Source of the DNA: an uncultured Prevotella sp.
GTDB taxonomy: Bacteria; Bacteroidota; Bacteroidia; Bacteroidales; Bacteroidaceae
Length of the DNA stretch: 53,140 bases
NCBI GenBank assembly: GCA_945830345.1
Contig: CALZYS010000003.1
Location: forward strand, 1 to 53,140
Reading direction: 5' to 3'
Positions 51,776-53,140 of the stretch are shown piece by piece. Positions within the stretch are counted from its first letter, which is position 1, and each line of letters starts with the position of its first letter. The position numbers and the translations under genes were made by a program. The notes beneath the pieces were generated by a model. It was not told the origin of the DNA. It worked only from the letters and a program-made list of their open reading frames with translations, and did no database searches.

Positions 51776-51838
51776 TCAAAAATTATGGGTCTATTATCAA
51801 AATTCAACGTATTCTTTAATTATTTACCCATAATTTTG
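51776..51838 (+). promoter_or_regulatory. araC promoter with direct-repeat operator
   Basis: TAATTTTG (51831-51838) is the -7 box. TCAAAATTC (51797-51805) ends 25 bp upstream and TCAAAAATT (51776-51784) stands 21 bp further out, mirroring the divergent susC promoter. This suggests autoregulation. Confidence 0.7.
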
Positions 51839-51880
51839 CGCCAAAAATCTAATTAATGTGATTATTGACATAAAACCATC

Positions 51881-52759
51881 ATGCAAAAAAGCAAATACTT
51901 GTTGGCATCAGAGAGAGATGCGGAATGGGGGCTTACAATCAGCACTGTAGGCTGCGAAAAGATTGAGCCATGGGAATCCTACCCCACCAAGGGACATGCC
52001 TACGGCTATTTCTTTAATATTAATAAAGGTAGGATACTGGATGAATACCAAATACTCTATCTGTCGGAAGGTGAGGGTGTGTTTGAATCCGCCCACCAGA
52101 AAGAGATTAGAGTTAAGGCGGGGGACATCTTCCTGCTCTTTCCGGGCGAATGGCATACCTACAGACCGCTCTCTGACAAGGGATGGACTTCATATTGGAT
52201 AGGATTCAAGGGAAAAAATATCGATGACAGAGTGAGGGCAGGATTCCTTTCGCCTGAAAAGCCTATCTACCATGTGGGATTCAGCACCGACTTCATTGCC
52301 ATCTTCGAAAAAGCCCTGAACATTGCCGACAGCGAAGACCCTTATTACCAACAGACTCTGGCGGGGATGGTGAACTACTTGATTGGCATGATGTATTCAC
52401 TCGAAAGAAACATCGAACTGAACAAGAAATCGCAGCAGGTGGACATCATCGGCAAAGCCAAGGTGATGATAAGGGAGTCGCTTGAGACTTGCCTGACCAT
52501 ACAGGAGATAGCACAGACCTTAGGGGTGAGCTACTCAAGCTTCAGAAAACTATTTAAGGAGCATACGGGGATTGCACCCGCCATGTATCAACATAACCTC
52601 AGGCTGCAACTTGCCAAGGAACTGCTGACATCTACCGACGAGAGTATCAAGGAAATAGCATACAGACTTAATTTCGGCTCGCCCGACTATTTTTCATCCA
52701 AGTTCAAGAACAAAACGGGAATGAAACCATCGGACTACAGGGCTGCAAACAGGGAGTAA
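51881..52759 (+). CDS. AraC-family transcriptional regulator (candidate master regulator of the locus)
   Basis: This 292-aa cytosolic protein has an N-terminal cupin-type sensing domain (residues about 15-150; YQILYLSEGEGVFESA, GDIFLLFPGEWHTYRP, GWTSYWIGFKG) and a C-terminal double helix-turn-helix (about 190-290; CLTIQEIAQTLGVSYSSFRKLFKEHTG and SIKEIAYRLNFGSPDYFSSKFKNKTGMKPSDYR). The architecture is that of sugar-responsive activators such as RhaR of Bacteroides. No hybrid two-component sensor or sigma/anti-sigma pair is visible in the window, so this is the likely regulator of the PUL. Its promoter contains the same operator found at rhaB, rhaD, susC and enzyme operons, which points to L-rhamnose or an RG-I oligosaccharide as ligand (inference). 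Confidence 0.9.
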   Translation: MQKSKYLLASERDAEWGLTISTVGCEKIEPWESYPTKGHAYGYFFNINKGRILDEYQILYLSEGEGVFESAHQKEIRVKAGDIFLLFPGEWHTYRPLSDKGWTSYWIGFKGKNIDDRVRAGFLSPEKPIYHVGFSTDFIAIFEKALNIADSEDPYYQQTLAGMVNYLIGMMYSLERNIELNKKSQQVDIIGKAKVMIRESLETCLTIQEIAQTLGVSYSSFRKLFKEHTGIAPAMYQHNLRLQLAKELLTSTDESIKEIAYRLNFGSPDYFSSKFKNKTGMKPSDYRAANRE

Positions 52760-52850
52760 AATTGGATTCTCAAATCGTTAAATATTGTGAATTATCTTGC
52801 ACATGAAGGAATTAATTGCGATATTTGCATCGAATTATATAATATGAATT

Positions 52851-53140
52851 ATGACAGAAGAAATTTATAAAGCAGACAGTAGCCGATACGACAATGGCAT
52901 GATGTACAGGAGATGCGGTCGTAGTGGCATAATGTTGCCCGAGGTGAGCCTTGGTTTTTGGCATAACTTCGGGGCAGTGGATCCCTTGCAGCGCAGTCGC
53001 GACATCATGCGATATGCCTTCGACCACGGAGTGACTCATTTCGACCTTGCCAACAACTACGGGCCTCCCTACGGCAGTGCGGAGAAGACATTCGGCAAGT
53101 TGATGAAAGATGATTTCCAAACCTATCGCGACGAGATGTT
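52851..53140 (+). CDS. Aldo/keto reductase (3' end cut by window)
   Basis: Not in the ORF track because it is open at the window edge. From the ATG at 52851, 96 codons read MTEEIYKADSSRYDNGMMYRR, then GIMLPEVSLGFWHNF and VTHFDLANNYGPPYGSAEKTFG. This is the N-terminus of an aldo/keto reductase barrel of the YghZ type; Asp65 and Tyr70 are the first two tetrad residues. YghZ-like enzymes reduce short aldehydes such as L-glyceraldehyde 3-phosphate and methylglyoxal. Lying 91 bp after araC, next to a rhamnose locus, it could reduce L-lactaldehyde made by RhaD, but it may also be unrelated. The rest of the active site is outside the window. Confidence 0.88.
   Translation, partial: MTEEIYKADSSRYDNGMMYRRCGRSGIMLPEVSLGFWHNFGAVDPLQRSRDIMRYAFDHGVTHFDLANNYGPPYGSAEKTFGKLMKDDFQTYRDEM

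Noticed and set aside
51779-51837. Perfect 12-bp inverted repeat AAAATTATGGGT / ACCCATAATTTT as a separate operator
   Set aside because: One arm overlaps the distal TCAAAAATT half-site and the other the -7 box of araC; the direct repeat at 21 bp is repeated at other promoters whereas this inverted pair is not.
1-53140. tRNA, rRNA, prophage or insertion sequence with transposase
   Set aside because: No cloverleaf, rRNA-like segment, integrase or transposase reading frame was recognised anywhere in the window.

Overview
The window is from a Bacteroidales genome, most likely a Prevotellaceae member (Prevotella/Segatella type). The clues are two SusC/SusD pairs, core promoters of the Bacteroidetes TAnnTTTG type, AT-rich leaders without strong Shine-Dalgarno sites, and secreted proteins ending in Prevotella-style C-terminal tails. 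It is almost entirely a polysaccharide utilisation locus (PUL) for rhamnogalacturonan I (RG-I), the rhamnose/galacturonate backbone of pectin, joined to a complete cytosolic L-rhamnose pathway.

Layout. 1-4183 (minus): an in-frame GH105-GH28 fusion cut by the window edge, and a GH106 alpha-L-rhamnosidase. 4416-5225 (plus): rhaD. 5328-9483 (minus): rhaB, rhaA, rhaT and rhaM in transcription order. 9657-14876 (plus): two exported, poorly characterised six-hairpin-type proteins (717 aa, and a 1017-aa DUF4450-like protein). 14950-28876 (minus): GH105, a DUF6250-PL26-like exo-RG lyase, GH115 and PL11 in one operon, then a triple-domain CE12 esterase with a GH2 enzyme. 28986-32999 (minus): a GH2-like enzyme with an atypical catalytic site behind a 336-aa exported protein of unknown function. 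33153-37751 (minus): a 1532-aa PL11 carrying an autotransporter-type beta-repeat region and a C-terminal sorting-type tail. 37752-38847: a gene-poor repeat island (24-bp tandem array, nested palindrome, 95-bp direct repeat, decayed toxin-antitoxin-like module). 38848-51558 (minus): susC-susD-susC-susD plus a surface glycan-binding-type protein. 51881-52759 (plus): an AraC-family regulator, the only transcription factor visible. 52851-end (plus): the start of an aldo/keto reductase.

How the parts fit. The surface proteins bind and import RG-I fragments. CE12 removes acetyl groups. PL11 and the PL26-like enzyme cleave the backbone, GH105/GH28 process unsaturated and saturated galacturonyl ends, GH106 releases rhamnose, and GH2/GH115 trim side chains. 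RhaT imports rhamnose; RhaM, RhaA, RhaB and RhaD convert it to dihydroxyacetone phosphate and L-lactaldehyde.

The most interesting result is a candidate shared operator. A TCAAAwATT-like half-site lies 25 or 26 bp upstream of the TAnnTTTG box of seven promoters: susC, the araC gene itself, rhaB, rhaD, CE12, the GH105 operon and the large PL11. In four of them (susC, araC, rhaD, CE12) a second clear copy lies exactly 21 bp further out, the direct-repeat spacing known from AraC-type activator sites; rhaB has a degenerate copy at the same offset. This suggests one rhamnose-responsive AraC-family regulator controls both polymer breakdown and sugar catabolism, in place of the hybrid two-component sensors usual for such loci. 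All this is read by eye; no database search was run.
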